Assembly: GCF_024746795.1 (NCBI RefSeq)
Contig: NZ_CP080524.1
Span: 5,186,001 to 5,250,000 of the forward strand
Direction: 5' to 3'
DNA length: 64,000 nt
From: Mesorhizobium sp. AR10
GTDB lineage: Bacteria > Pseudomonadota > Alphaproteobacteria > Rhizobiales > Rhizobiaceae
Part shown: positions 53,498 through 61,157 of the stretch, one piece after another
How positions within the stretch are numbered: the first letter of the stretch is position 1
How the letters are laid out: every line of letters begins with the position of its first letter
Made by a program: the position numbers and the translations under genes
Notes under the pieces: generated by a model
Seen by the model: the letters and a program-made list of their open reading frames with translations, nothing else
The model's database searches: none
Told to the model about the DNA's origin: nothing

Positions 53498-54114
53498 TTG
53501 GAGCCCCTGCCCCAGCGTGGCGGTGGCGGCTGCGAATTCGGGTTCTCCGGCCGGCCGCCGCCACCACCAAAGCGCAACGCCAGCACCAGGCCGATTAGGC
53601 CGGCGGCCATCAGCGAAAAGCCGACCGGCCGCGCTCGGCTGTCGACCTCGCCGGCACCCGAGCGCAGCACGAGGTCCACCGCCCGCATTTCGATGCCGTC
53701 GGCGTCACCCGGACCGACCGTGAAGATGTAGGCGCCGGGGCCGACCGTCGCGATCACGCCGGCCTCGTCGCGAAAGATCTTGTCGGGCAATTGCGGGCTG
53801 GCCTGACGCGGATTGTCGGAATGGTTGAAGGCAAGCGTCGAGGCGAGCACCGTCCTGCCACCCGTAGCGGCGGTCAGCGTCAGAACGGTGCGCTGCTGCG
53901 AGACGACGATGCGCTCGGCCCGGGCGGTCAAGTCGACCAGCACCCGCACCGGCGCGTCGCGCGCGGCCAGCGGCACCGTCACCGGCTTGAAGCGGCCCTG
54001 CTCGTAGACCCGCCAAGAGCCGATCTCATGGCCGGAGAAATTGCTCATCGCCCAAGGATAGACGACACCGATGCCGGTGCCGGCAAGCAGGATCAGGAGA
54101 AACAGAAAGCGCAT
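53494..54114 (-). CDS. Membrane-anchored hypothetical protein
   Basis: A 206-residue protein. A helix at residues 3-20 (FLFLLILLAGTGIGVVYPW) and a second at about 168-185 (FSLMAAGLIGLVLALRF) bracket a predicted periplasmic beta-rich domain. The C-tail is Gly/Pro-rich. No family is recognised. It shares an operon with rlmJ, which it overlaps by four bases. Confidence 0.7.
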   Translation of the reverse strand: MRFLFLLILLAGTGIGVVYPWAMSNFSGHEIGSWRVYEQGRFKPVTVPLAARDAPVRVLVDLTARAERIVVSQQRTVLTLTAATGGRTVLASTLAFNHSDNPRQASPQLPDKIFRDEAGVIATVGPGAYIFTVGPGDADGIEMRAVDLVLRSGAGEVDSRARPVGFSLMAAGLIGLVLALRFGGGGGRPENPNSQPPPPRWGRGSN

Positions 54115-54122
54115 GCACGTGA

Positions 54123-54782
54123 TTACCTTATGTTGACGCCGTCGCGGATGCGTTCCATCTCGTCCAGCAGCATGTCGAGGCCGAGATCGAATGTCTTGTC
54201 GAATTCGGCGGTGCCGAAATAACGTCCTGCTGCCAAGACCTTGGGAAAATCCTGCGCCAGTTGCTCGTCGCTAACGGTGGTGACCGCCGACGGACCCTTG
54301 GCATAGCCGGCGGTCTCGTCGAGGATCGCGCCACTCAGATAATAGCCTGTGGTGCGGAACAGGCGCGCGCTCATCTCGGGGCCGAAGCCGCCGGCTTCGA
54401 ACAGGCCGATGACGCTGTTCAGCCAAGCAAGGCAGGTCGGCGAGTTCATCCGGTAGGTGACGAGGAATGGCGCGAAGGCGGGGTGCTCGCGGCCGATGCG
54501 GCGAAAATCCTGCATGACGATGCGTGCGCGCTGGCGCCATGGCAGATCGGCGTCGGGTATTTTGAGCGAACCGACCAGCCGGTCGACCAGCGCCTCGTGC
54601 AGATGCGCCACCGAGGGAAAGTGGTGGTAGATGCTCATCGCCTCGCAGCCGAGTGCTGATGCCAGCTTGCGCGTCGAGAAGCCAGCGAGGCCCTCGCTCT
54701 CGATCACCTCGAAAGCTGCATCCTCGATCATCTCGCGGGACAGCCGGCCGCGCGTTTTGCTTTTTTTGATGGATGAGTCCAT
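54123..54782 (-). CDS. TetR-family regulator
   Basis: A 219-residue regulator with helix-turn-helix at residues 15-62 (SREMIEDAAFEVIESEGLAGFSTRKLASALGCEAMSIYHHFPS). The C-terminal domain is of the TetR_C type with a wide ligand pocket. It is divergent from a carboxymuconolactone-decarboxylase-like gene across two CTTAC/GTAAG palindromes that it likely binds. Confidence 0.88.
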   Translation of the reverse strand: MDSSIKKSKTRGRLSREMIEDAAFEVIESEGLAGFSTRKLASALGCEAMSIYHHFPSVAHLHEALVDRLVGSLKIPDADLPWRQRARIVMQDFRRIGREHPAFAPFLVTYRMNSPTCLAWLNSVIGLFEAGGFGPEMSARLFRTTGYYLSGAILDETAGYAKGPSAVTTVSDEQLAQDFPKVLAAGRYFGTAEFDKTFDLGLDMLLDEMERIRDGVNIR

Positions 54783-54796
54783 GAGCCGCTTGACAA

Positions 54797-54809
54797 CTTA
54801 CACTGTAAG
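54797..54809. promoter_or_regulatory. TetR operator, site 1
   Basis: CTTACACTGTAAG has 6-base arms around one base. With site 2 (54827-54841) it lies in the divergent intergenic region; centres are about 31 bases apart, three helical turns. A TTGACA hexamer at 54790-54795 on the plus strand overlaps its left side. Confidence 0.7.
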
Positions 54810-54826
54810 GTTCATTTTCCGCATTA

Positions 54827-54841
54827 CCTTACATCGTAAGG
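54827..54841. promoter_or_regulatory. TetR operator, site 2
   Basis: CCTTACATCGTAAGG, 6-base arms around three bases, shares the CTTAC/GTAAG half-sites of site 1. It lies 26 bases before the plus-strand gene at 54867. Confidence 0.68.
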
Positions 54842-54866
54842 CTAACAAAGACCAGAGGAGAATGTC

Positions 54867-55334
54867 ATGTCTGCTTACCGCATTCTTTCATCCGTGCCGT
54901 CTTCCATCCGCCGTGCGACCCTGCTCGCCGCTGCCGCCTGCGCGCTGGCGCTGCCGGCGCCTGCCCATGCCGACGAGTATGACGCAACCATCAAGGACAT
55001 CCAGTCGACCATGGGTGGCGTGCCTAGCTTCGTGAAGCAGTTTCCGAAAGCCGGTCTGCCCGGTGCCTGGGCCGAGGTCAAGGCCATCCAACTCAGCGAC
55101 AAGACGGCGCTCCCGCCGAAGGTCAAGGCGCTGATCTCGCTGGCGGTGGCCGCACAGATCCCGTGCACCTATTGTATCTGGTCGGACACACAGGACGCCA
55201 AGCGCGCCGGCGCCAGCGACGAGGAGATCCAGGAGGCGGTGGCAATGGCGGCGCTGACCCGCCACTGGAGCACCATCTTCAACGGCATGCAGGTCGATTT
55301 CGACACATTCAAGAAGGAGATGGGCGGGGAGTAA
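54867..55334 (+). CDS. Exported carboxymuconolactone-decarboxylase/AhpD-like protein
   Basis: A 155-residue protein with a signal peptide (CALALPAPAHADEY, cleavage near residue 37). The AhpD-like core has VKALISLAVAAQIPCTYCIWSDTQDAKRAG: a CxxC redox pair (Cys-Thr-Tyr-Cys) and helix pattern typical of the CMD superfamily. A CxxC in an exported form suggests a thiol peroxidase-like or disulfide role in the periplasm. It is controlled with, and divergent from, a TetR gene. Confidence 0.85.
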   Translation: MSAYRILSSVPSSIRRATLLAAAACALALPAPAHADEYDATIKDIQSTMGGVPSFVKQFPKAGLPGAWAEVKAIQLSDKTALPPKVKALISLAVAAQIPCTYCIWSDTQDAKRAGASDEEIQEAVAMAALTRHWSTIFNGMQVDFDTFKKEMGGE

Positions 55335-55402
55335 CCCTTTGGAGACAGGGCGGCGATGGTCCGGAGAAGCGGGCCATCGCCTACCCTGACCAAGGGCGCT
55401 CG

Positions 55403-56653
55403 TCAGACGATCTCGGCACCAAACGTCGCGGCAGCCTCATCCGCAGCACCAGCCTTGTGCGATTTGTTCTGGCTCCGGCTGATCACGGCTATGCCGGCAA
55501 ACGCCGCAACTCCAAACAATCCGACCAGGACATTGAGCCACAGCGCCGGAAAGACGCCGACGCCGGCCATCATGAAGGTAAGACCGAACGGTGCGAAGGC
55601 GGAACAGAACTGACGCGCCGCCGTGATCCAGCCGACATAGGCACCGTAACGCGCGTGGCCGAACAATTCGAGCGGCAGCGTGCCGCTGACGATGCTCATC
55701 AGACCCGAGCCGAGACCAAACAGCAGGGCGAACAGGATGGCGCCGGAGACCGAAGGTGCTGTGACAAGCAGCACCGCAAGACCGCCAGCCAATGCGGTGG
55801 TCGCGCCGAACGCTAGCCATGTCTGAGACAGGCCATGGCCGAACAGCATGTTGACTAGGCGGCTTGCCACCTGCGAGGGGCCAAACAGGCTTGCAACGAG
55901 GACACCTACCGCGCCAAGCCCGACCGCTGTCAGCAGCGGGACCATCTGGACAAGGATGGCGGACAGCATGAATCCCTCGATCGCAAAGCCTGCCAGCATG
56001 AGAACGAAGATCGGTGACCAGCCATGGCGCGGCCGAGACACCGAGACGCCGACAGTGGCAGGGACGATCCTGTCCTCCTTGCCGATGCTGCGGGAAAACC
56101 GTGCGAGCCACCAGTGGATCGGCAAGCAGATGCCGAGATTGAGCGCGGCGAAGATGGCAAGAACCTCGCGCCAGCCGAGATGGTCGTGCAGCACCGTCGT
56201 CAGTGGCCAGAACAGTGTCGAGGCAAATCCGGCGATCAAGGTGAGATGGGTGATGCTGCGACCGCGCCCCCCCAGTTGCACGATGGCGACGAACGCCGTG
56301 CTGTAGAGCACGAAGCACGAGGCCAGTTCCATCGCCAGGACCCCGACGGCGAAGCCGATGCGTCCGGGCGCCAGCGCGCACAGCAGCAGCGCGGCCGTCG
56401 CTGCCAGGGATCCCGGCACCATAAGGCGCGCGGCGCCAAATCTGTCCGCCAGGCTCCCGGCGATCGGCGCCAGAACGGCACTTGCCAGCAGCGATGCCGA
56501 AAGCACGGCGAACACCCATTTCTGCGACCAGGCCAATTCCGTGGCCACCGCGGGCGCAAGGATGCCGTAGCTGTAATAGAGCGTGCCGTAGCCGACGATC
56601 TGGGTGATGCCAAGCGCCCAGATGGCAGAGGCGGGAACCTTGCGGTCACTCAC
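55403..56653 (-). CDS. MFS transporter of the ars locus (ArsK-like candidate)
   Basis: A 416-residue inner-membrane protein with 12 helices of the major facilitator fold. WALGITQIVGYGTLYYSYGILAP opens helix 1 and the A-loop GSLADRFGAARLMV follows helix 2. The GTG start at 56653 overlaps the flavoprotein stop as GTGA, so both are translated together. Position at the end of an ars operon suggests efflux of arsenite or an oxidised or methylated arsenical, as described for ArsK in Agrobacterium. ArsJ is less likely since no GAPDH gene accompanies it. Substrate is inferred. Confidence 0.82.
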   Translation of the reverse strand: MSDRKVPASAIWALGITQIVGYGTLYYSYGILAPAVATELAWSQKWVFAVLSASLLASAVLAPIAGSLADRFGAARLMVPGSLAATAALLLCALAPGRIGFAVGVLAMELASCFVLYSTAFVAIVQLGGRGRSITHLTLIAGFASTLFWPLTTVLHDHLGWREVLAIFAALNLGICLPIHWWLARFSRSIGKEDRIVPATVGVSVSRPRHGWSPIFVLMLAGFAIEGFMLSAILVQMVPLLTAVGLGAVGVLVASLFGPSQVASRLVNMLFGHGLSQTWLAFGATTALAGGLAVLLVTAPSVSGAILFALLFGLGSGLMSIVSGTLPLELFGHARYGAYVGWITAARQFCSAFAPFGLTFMMAGVGVFPALWLNVLVGLFGVAAFAGIAVISRSQNKSHKAGAADEAAATFGAEIV

Positions 56654-58071
56654 TCGGCAGCTTCCATCTGGCTCGATTTCGCCACGCCGCAGCCGCAACC
56701 GCTCTTGCCGACCGCTTTTGCCTCGACGTCGGCGACACAGCAGCCATCTGCTTGCGCCGGCGCCGGGCCACCACAACAGCCTTGGGAAGCCGGTGCGATG
56801 GCACGCACCGGCACCGTGCAGACCCCGGTTTCAGGCAGCACCAGTTGCACCGCATCGGCGGACACGATGTCGCCTGCGATTGCCGCCGCCACCGAACGGA
56901 CCTGCTCATAGCCGGTCAGCAGCAGAAACGTCGGCGCCCTGCCATAGCTCTTGATGCCGACCGTGTAGAAACCAGGCTCGGGATGGCTGAGCTCGCGGTG
57001 ACCATGCGGCGGCACGTCGCCACAGGAATGCTCGTTGGGATCGATCAGCGGCCCCAGCGCCTTGACGCTTTCAAGCCACGGATCGAGGTCGAGCCGTAGC
57101 TCCCTGGTCAGCGACAGGTCGGGCCGCTGCCCGGTTGCGGCGATAATGCGGTCGACGGGACCGACCTGCCTCAAGCCTTCTTTCGTCTCGCCTTCGACGA
57201 TCAGGCGGCCATCAGCCATGCGGATGGCGACAGCGGCAAAGCCGGTGACCAGCGTGGCGCGGCCGCTTTCGGCGAGGTCGCGCACGTCGGCGCCGAGCTC
57301 GCCACGCGCCGGCAGTTGGTCGGCATCGCCGCCGCCATAGATGCGCACGAGATCGGTGCCGCGCGTTACCCAGGTGAAGGCGGTACCGGGCTCGACATCC
57401 GCCAGCCTGGCGAGGTCGAGCAAGGCATTGGCGGCCGAGTGGCCAGAACCGGCAACCAACGTCGTGCGGCCCGCATAGACGGCGCGATCACGGTCGAGGA
57501 TGTCGGGGATGCCATAGGCGATACGATCGGTAAACTCGGATTCGCCTTCGGCGGCGATACCGCCTGCGCCGAGCGGATTTGGCATCTGCCAGGTGCCCGA
57601 GGCATCGACGACGGCGCGGGCGCTGTCGCGTCTTTTGCCATTGGCGGTCTCGACCACCAGCATGAAGGGCCGCGTCTCACGCCCCTTGCTCCGCACCTTG
57701 TCGGCACCCCAGCGCGAGATGCCGACGACGCGGGCACCGGTTTCAATCGACGGCGCGAGCTGCGGGAGGGCCGCAAGCGGCTCGAGATAGCGCGCGACAA
57801 GCTCATCGGCAGTCGGAAACACTTCGGCCTCCGGCATGCGCCAGCCATGGGCCTCGAGCAACTCTCTCGCCGTCTGGTCGACACAATAGCGCCAGGGCGT
57901 GAACACCCTGACATGACCCCAATCCCTGAGGTTGAACGCAACGCCGCTGCCTGCCTCATACAGCTTCACTGGCAGCCCCCGAGCCAGCAAATGGACGGCT
58001 GCCGCCAGACCAACTGGACCGGCGCCAATGACCGCAACAGGGAGATCGTCTTGCATGGCCGTAGATTCCAT
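56650..58071 (-). CDS. FAD/NAD(P)-dependent oxidoreductase with Cys-rich C-terminus, ars-associated
   Basis: A 473-residue flavoprotein. The first dinucleotide loop is VIGAGPVGLAAA near residue 14 and a second, VAGSGHSAANALL, near residue 200; RIIAATGQRPDLS is typical. The fold resembles single-component flavin monooxygenases and ArsO-like proteins found in ars operons. The last 60 residues carry seven cysteines (418, 432, 433, 444, 445, 459, 461) in CCGG, GCC and GCGCG groups, suited to binding arsenite or another soft metal. It lies between arsR and the MFS gene. Reaction is unproven. Confidence 0.83.
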   Translation of the reverse strand: MESTAMQDDLPVAVIGAGPVGLAAAVHLLARGLPVKLYEAGSGVAFNLRDWGHVRVFTPWRYCVDQTARELLEAHGWRMPEAEVFPTADELVARYLEPLAALPQLAPSIETGARVVGISRWGADKVRSKGRETRPFMLVVETANGKRRDSARAVVDASGTWQMPNPLGAGGIAAEGESEFTDRIAYGIPDILDRDRAVYAGRTTLVAGSGHSAANALLDLARLADVEPGTAFTWVTRGTDLVRIYGGGDADQLPARGELGADVRDLAESGRATLVTGFAAVAIRMADGRLIVEGETKEGLRQVGPVDRIIAATGQRPDLSLTRELRLDLDPWLESVKALGPLIDPNEHSCGDVPPHGHRELSHPEPGFYTVGIKSYGRAPTFLLLTGYEQVRSVAAAIAGDIVSADAVQLVLPETGVCTVPVRAIAPASQGCCGGPAPAQADGCCVADVEAKAVGKSGCGCGVAKSSQMEAAE

Positions 58072-58104
58072 CCTTCCGGTATTATCAAAATAACAGGCAA
58101 AAAA

Positions 58105-58425
58105 TTATGCCGCCGCTTCTCCGGTGGCGGGATTGCAGGCGGCGTCGGCACAGCATTCGTCGGCAAGGAAGCCGATCAGATCCTGCATGATGGGGTAGTT
58201 GGCACGGCAGATCAGCGTCGTCGCCTGCCGCTCCTGGCTGACCAGCCCGGTCAGGATGAGCCGATGCAGATGATGCGACAGCGTGGAGGCGGCAATGCCG
58301 AGACTTTCCTGCAGAGTGCCGACCGGCCTGCCTGCCTCGCCTGCCCTGACCAGGATGCGATAGAGGTTAAGCCGCGTCGGGTTGCCGAGCGCTTCGAGCT
58401 GTTTGGCTGCTTGTTCGAGTTTCAT
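58105..58425 (-). CDS. arsR: ArsR-family repressor
   Basis: A 106-residue winged helix repressor: LEALGNPTRLNLYRILVRAG then IAASTLSHHLHRLILTGLV as recognition helix. Cys91, Cys92 and Cys97 at the C-terminus resemble the three-cysteine arsenite site of Acidithiobacillus and Corynebacterium ArsR rather than the classical site in the DNA-binding helix. It heads the flavoprotein-MFS unit, with a 22-base palindrome 38 bases upstream of its start. Confidence 0.9.
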   Translation of the reverse strand: MKLEQAAKQLEALGNPTRLNLYRILVRAGEAGRPVGTLQESLGIAASTLSHHLHRLILTGLVSQERQATTLICRANYPIMQDLIGFLADECCADAACNPATGEAAA

Positions 58426-58463
58426 GGAAATAGAATACGCCGCCGATCGGCGCCGTCAAGTCC

Positions 58464-58485
58464 TATTTCGATAAATATCGAAATA
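58464..58485. promoter_or_regulatory. ArsR operator
   Basis: TATTTCGATA and TATCGAAATA are perfect 10-base arms around AA, 38 bases upstream of the arsR start and 10 bases after the preceding arsC stop. The AT-rich symmetric form suits an ArsR dimer. Confidence 0.8.
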
Positions 58486-58495
58486 AGACTCCGAC

Positions 58496-58918
58496 TCAGA
58501 CGACCCGATTGCCCTCGACATCGATGACGACCTCGCCGTCTTCCTTGGTGAAGGGGCCGATATCGGGATTTGGAAGGATGTCGAGAACCGCTTCCGAGGG
58601 CCGCGCCAGAACGACGCCGAGTGGCGTCACCACGATCGGCCGATTGATCAGGATCGGATGCGCCAGCATGAAATCGAGGATCTCGTCGTCACTCCATTTG
58701 GGATCGCCAAGGTTGAGCTCGGCGTAAGGCGTGCCCTTCTCGCGCAGCAAGTCGCGCGGCGTCATTGCCATTGCCGCGATCAGTTCGATGAGCTTTTCGC
58801 GCGACGGCGGGTTCTTCAAATACTCGATCACCTCCGGCTCTTCGCCGGACTGGCGGATGATGGCCAGCGTGTTGCGCGAGGTGCCGCAAGCCGGGTTGTG
58901 ATAGATGGTGATGGTCAT
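58496..58918 (-). CDS. arsC: Arsenate reductase, glutaredoxin-coupled type
   Basis: A 140-residue ArsC of the Spx/ArsC fold. The active Cys11 is in NPACGTSRNTL, and RDLLREKGTPYAELN and INRPIVVTPLGVVLARPSE contain the Arg residues that bind arsenate. It reduces arsenate to arsenite with glutathione and glutaredoxin. The ATG overlaps the aquaglyceroporin stop as ATGA. Confidence 0.94.
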   Translation of the reverse strand: MTITIYHNPACGTSRNTLAIIRQSGEEPEVIEYLKNPPSREKLIELIAAMAMTPRDLLREKGTPYAELNLGDPKWSDDEILDFMLAHPILINRPIVVTPLGVVLARPSEAVLDILPNPDIGPFTKEDGEVVIDVEGNRVV

Positions 58919-59604
58919 TGCGCAGCTTTCATTTCTGGCACGGGTTTGGGTTCGGAAAGCAGCCAGCCGGCCAGCGCCATGGCCAGCAGTGCTCCGATGA
59001 GTTCGGCGACGATGAAGGCCGGAACATCGAGCGGCCGGATCCCGGCGAAGGTGTTGGAGAAGGCGCGCGCGATGGCGACCGCAGGATTGGCAAACGAGGT
59101 CGAGGCGGTGAACCAGTAAGCTGATGTGATGTAGAGCCCGACCAGCCAGGGGATGGCGTCACTGCGAAAACGCAGGCCGGCCAGGATGGTGAACACCAGA
59201 CCGAAGGCGGCCACCAGCTCGGCGATCCATTGCCCGTTTCCGGTTCGCACGGTTTGGGATATCTGCAGAATCGGCAGGTCGAACATGGCGTGCGCCAGGA
59301 AAGTGCCTGCGATGCCACCGGCGATTTGAGCGGCGACATAGGCAAGTGCTGTCCTTGTCTCGATTTCCCGCCGCAGAGCAAACACCAGCGTCACCGCCGG
59401 ATTGAAGTGCGCGCCGGAGATCGGGCCGAGGATGGTGATCAGCACCACCAGGATCGCCCCTGTCGGAATTGTATTGCCGAGCAGGGCCAGCGCCACATCG
59501 TCGGTCAGCCGGTCGGCCATGATGCCCGATCCGACAACCGTAGCGACCAGGATCGCGGTGCCAAGCGCTTCGGCGACGAGGCGGCGGGACAAGTCAACAA
59601 TCAT
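58915..59604 (-). CDS. aqpS: Aquaglyceroporin of the ars operon
   Basis: A 229-residue MIP channel with six helices. The two pore motifs are HFNPAVTLVFAL and SFANPAVAIARAF. In Sinorhizobium meliloti AqpS replaces an arsenite pump: arsenite made by ArsC leaves through the channel down its gradient. The gene lies between the two arsC types and overlaps arsC by four bases. Confidence 0.92.
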   Translation of the reverse strand: MIVDLSRRLVAEALGTAILVATVVGSGIMADRLTDDVALALLGNTIPTGAILVVLITILGPISGAHFNPAVTLVFALRREIETRTALAYVAAQIAGGIAGTFLAHAMFDLPILQISQTVRTGNGQWIAELVAAFGLVFTILAGLRFRSDAIPWLVGLYITSAYWFTASTSFANPAVAIARAFSNTFAGIRPLDVPAFIVAELIGALLAMALAGWLLSEPKPVPEMKAAQ

Positions 59605-59608
59605 GCTG

Positions 59609-60118
59609 CTAGCCGGCCTTGGGAAGATTGCGGCCGATTTCGTCCAGCCGCTTCTGCAAGGCGAGGTTGTCGAGCGTGTTCATCGGCAGGCTGGTGAAGA
59701 TCGAGATCCGGTTGTTGAGCATGCGGTAGGCATCGGCGAACGCCAGGTGCTTCTCCGCGTCGGTGCCCTCGACGGCAGCTGGGTCGGGCACGCCCCAATG
59801 CGCCGTCATCGGCTGGCCTGGCCAGATCGGGCAGGCTTCGTTGGCCGCGTTGTCGCAGACCGTGAAAACGAAATTCATCTCCGGCGCGCCGGACACAGCA
59901 AACTCTTGCCAGTCCTTCGACCGGGCGAAGGACGTGTCGTGATTGAGGGTCTTCAGCAGTTGGAGCGCGAAAGGATGAACCTCTCCTTTCGGGTGCGATC
60001 CGGCCGAAAAAGCCTTGAACCTGCCGGCGCCGACACGGTTCAGGATCGCCTCGGCGAGGATCGACCGTGCCGAGTTACCAGTGCAGAGAAACAAGACATT
60101 GTAGATCTGATCGCTCAT
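59609..60118 (-). CDS. arsC: Arsenate reductase, low-molecular-weight phosphatase type
   Basis: A 169-residue protein of the LMW tyrosine phosphatase fold. The P-loop is FLCTGNSARS with Cys12; Cys88 and Cys96 (TVCDNAANEAC) supply the further cysteines used by thioredoxin-coupled arsenate reductases. VPDPAAVEGT holds the catalytic Asp. It is unrelated to the arsC at 58496, so the locus has two reductases of different origin. It lies four bases before aqpS. Confidence 0.9.
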   Translation of the reverse strand: MSDQIYNVLFLCTGNSARSILAEAILNRVGAGRFKAFSAGSHPKGEVHPFALQLLKTLNHDTSFARSKDWQEFAVSGAPEMNFVFTVCDNAANEACPIWPGQPMTAHWGVPDPAAVEGTDAEKHLAFADAYRMLNNRISIFTSLPMNTLDNLALQKRLDEIGRNLPKAG

Positions 60119-60141
60119 GGCTTCCTCCTATCTTATTGTTT

Positions 60142-60209
60142 GACCATGATCTTTTCCGAAAACCGGGTTCCACTTTTGCTTCGCTGACCTGCGGTTCGGG
60201 ATGATGGTC
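60142..60209. repeat. Rhizobial palindromic repeat between arsR and arsC
   Basis: GACCATGATC (60142-60151) and GATGATGGTC (60200-60209) pair at 9 of 10 positions, enclosing CTTTTCCGAAAACCGGGTTCC, a familiar core of rhizobial intergenic repeats. The right arm ends on the first base of the arsR stop triplet as read on this strand. Confidence 0.7.
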
Positions 60210-60541
60210 TAGCATTTGCAGGTCACCGCCTGGATGACCGGCTGGCAAAGCTCGGGCGCGCCGTTGCAGCAATCCTCCATGAGGTAGGCTAGCAAATCGC
60301 GAAAACCGGTCATGTCGGCGACATAGCGGATGATGCGCCCCTCACGCTCGGCACGGACCAACCCGGCACGGTCGAGGATTTTCAGATGCGCCGACATGGT
60401 GTTCTGGACGATGTCGAGCCGCGCGGCGATCTCGCCAGCCGGCAACCCACCTGGCCCGGTGCGCACCAGCAGCCGGAAAACCTCCAGCCTGGTGTCCTGG
60501 CCAAGCGCTGCAAGCGCGAGAAGGGCTGTCGTCTTGTCCAT
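60209..60541 (-). CDS. arsR: ArsR-family repressor, second copy
   Basis: A 110-residue winged helix protein: LAALGQDTRLEVFRLLVRTG then IVQNTMSAHLKILDRAGLV. Its cysteines are C-terminal: 91, 92, 99, 108 and 110, ending TCKC. It likely governs arsC-aqpS-arsC downstream and its own promoter through the imperfect palindrome directly upstream. It shares the layout but few residues with the arsR at 58105. Confidence 0.9.
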   Translation of the reverse strand: MDKTTALLALAALGQDTRLEVFRLLVRTGPGGLPAGEIAARLDIVQNTMSAHLKILDRAGLVRAEREGRIIRYVADMTGFRDLLAYLMEDCCNGAPELCQPVIQAVTCKC

Positions 60542-60543
60542 GT

Positions 60544-60567
60544 ATCCATAAATCTGGAATTAAGGAT
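60544..60567. promoter_or_regulatory. Candidate ArsR operator before the second arsR
   Basis: A 24-base imperfect inverted repeat with outer arms ATCC/GGAT; 9 of 12 positions pair. It begins three bases upstream of the arsR ATG, so binding would block transcription start or early elongation. Confidence 0.5.
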
Positions 60568-60626
60568 GTTTAGCGCCATAACATGACAGTTGGATGACGG
60601 GCAAACTGAAGTTGGGCGTCCCTGCC

Positions 60627-61076
60627 CTAAGCCTTGCGCTCCCAGCGGCGGTCCGATGTCTGCTGCCAGTAGGTCACCGCGTGGCCGGCATCCTTCATCG
60701 TCTTCCAGTGCGTGCGCGCCGCTTCGACCTGGGCCGCATCATGGCCGTCGAACAGGAACACGGCGCGTTCATAGCCGCCGAGCTCCGGCGGCATCGCGCC
60801 ATCGACGAGGAAACGGATCTTTGCCTCGTTGGGATTCTCCTGGCCGGTGGTCAGCAGGATCGGCTGCTCGGCCAGATGGGCTTCGCGATCGGTCGCATGG
60901 GCCAGGAACGAATCGTCCCTGAATGTCCACAGATGCTGGTCGAGCGCGTCGCGCCGCTCCTCGGTGCCGGTCTGCACCACGGCGCGCCAGCCGCGATCGA
61001 CGCTGCGCTCGAGCAGACCGGGCAGCGCATCCTCCAGCGTCGATTCGGTCAGGTGGTAGAACAGGACATCGGCCAT
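60627..61076 (-). CDS. holC: DNA polymerase III chi subunit
   Basis: A 149-residue HolC. VLFYHLTESTLEDALPGLLERSVDRGWRAVV and FLFDGHDAAQVEAARTHWKTMKDAG are family features. Chi joins the clamp loader to single-stranded-DNA-binding protein. It follows pepA, 80 bases away, the usual order in alphaproteobacteria. Confidence 0.92.
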   Translation of the reverse strand: MADVLFYHLTESTLEDALPGLLERSVDRGWRAVVQTGTEERRDALDQHLWTFRDDSFLAHATDREAHLAEQPILLTTGQENPNEAKIRFLVDGAMPPELGGYERAVFLFDGHDAAQVEAARTHWKTMKDAGHAVTYWQQTSDRRWERKA

Positions 61077-61157
61077 GGCTGTGCCTCGGGATCAATTCCA
61101 GGAAAAGTGTGTAACGGTTTTCCGTCAGGAATTGCGTAAAAACAAAGATTTAAGGCT

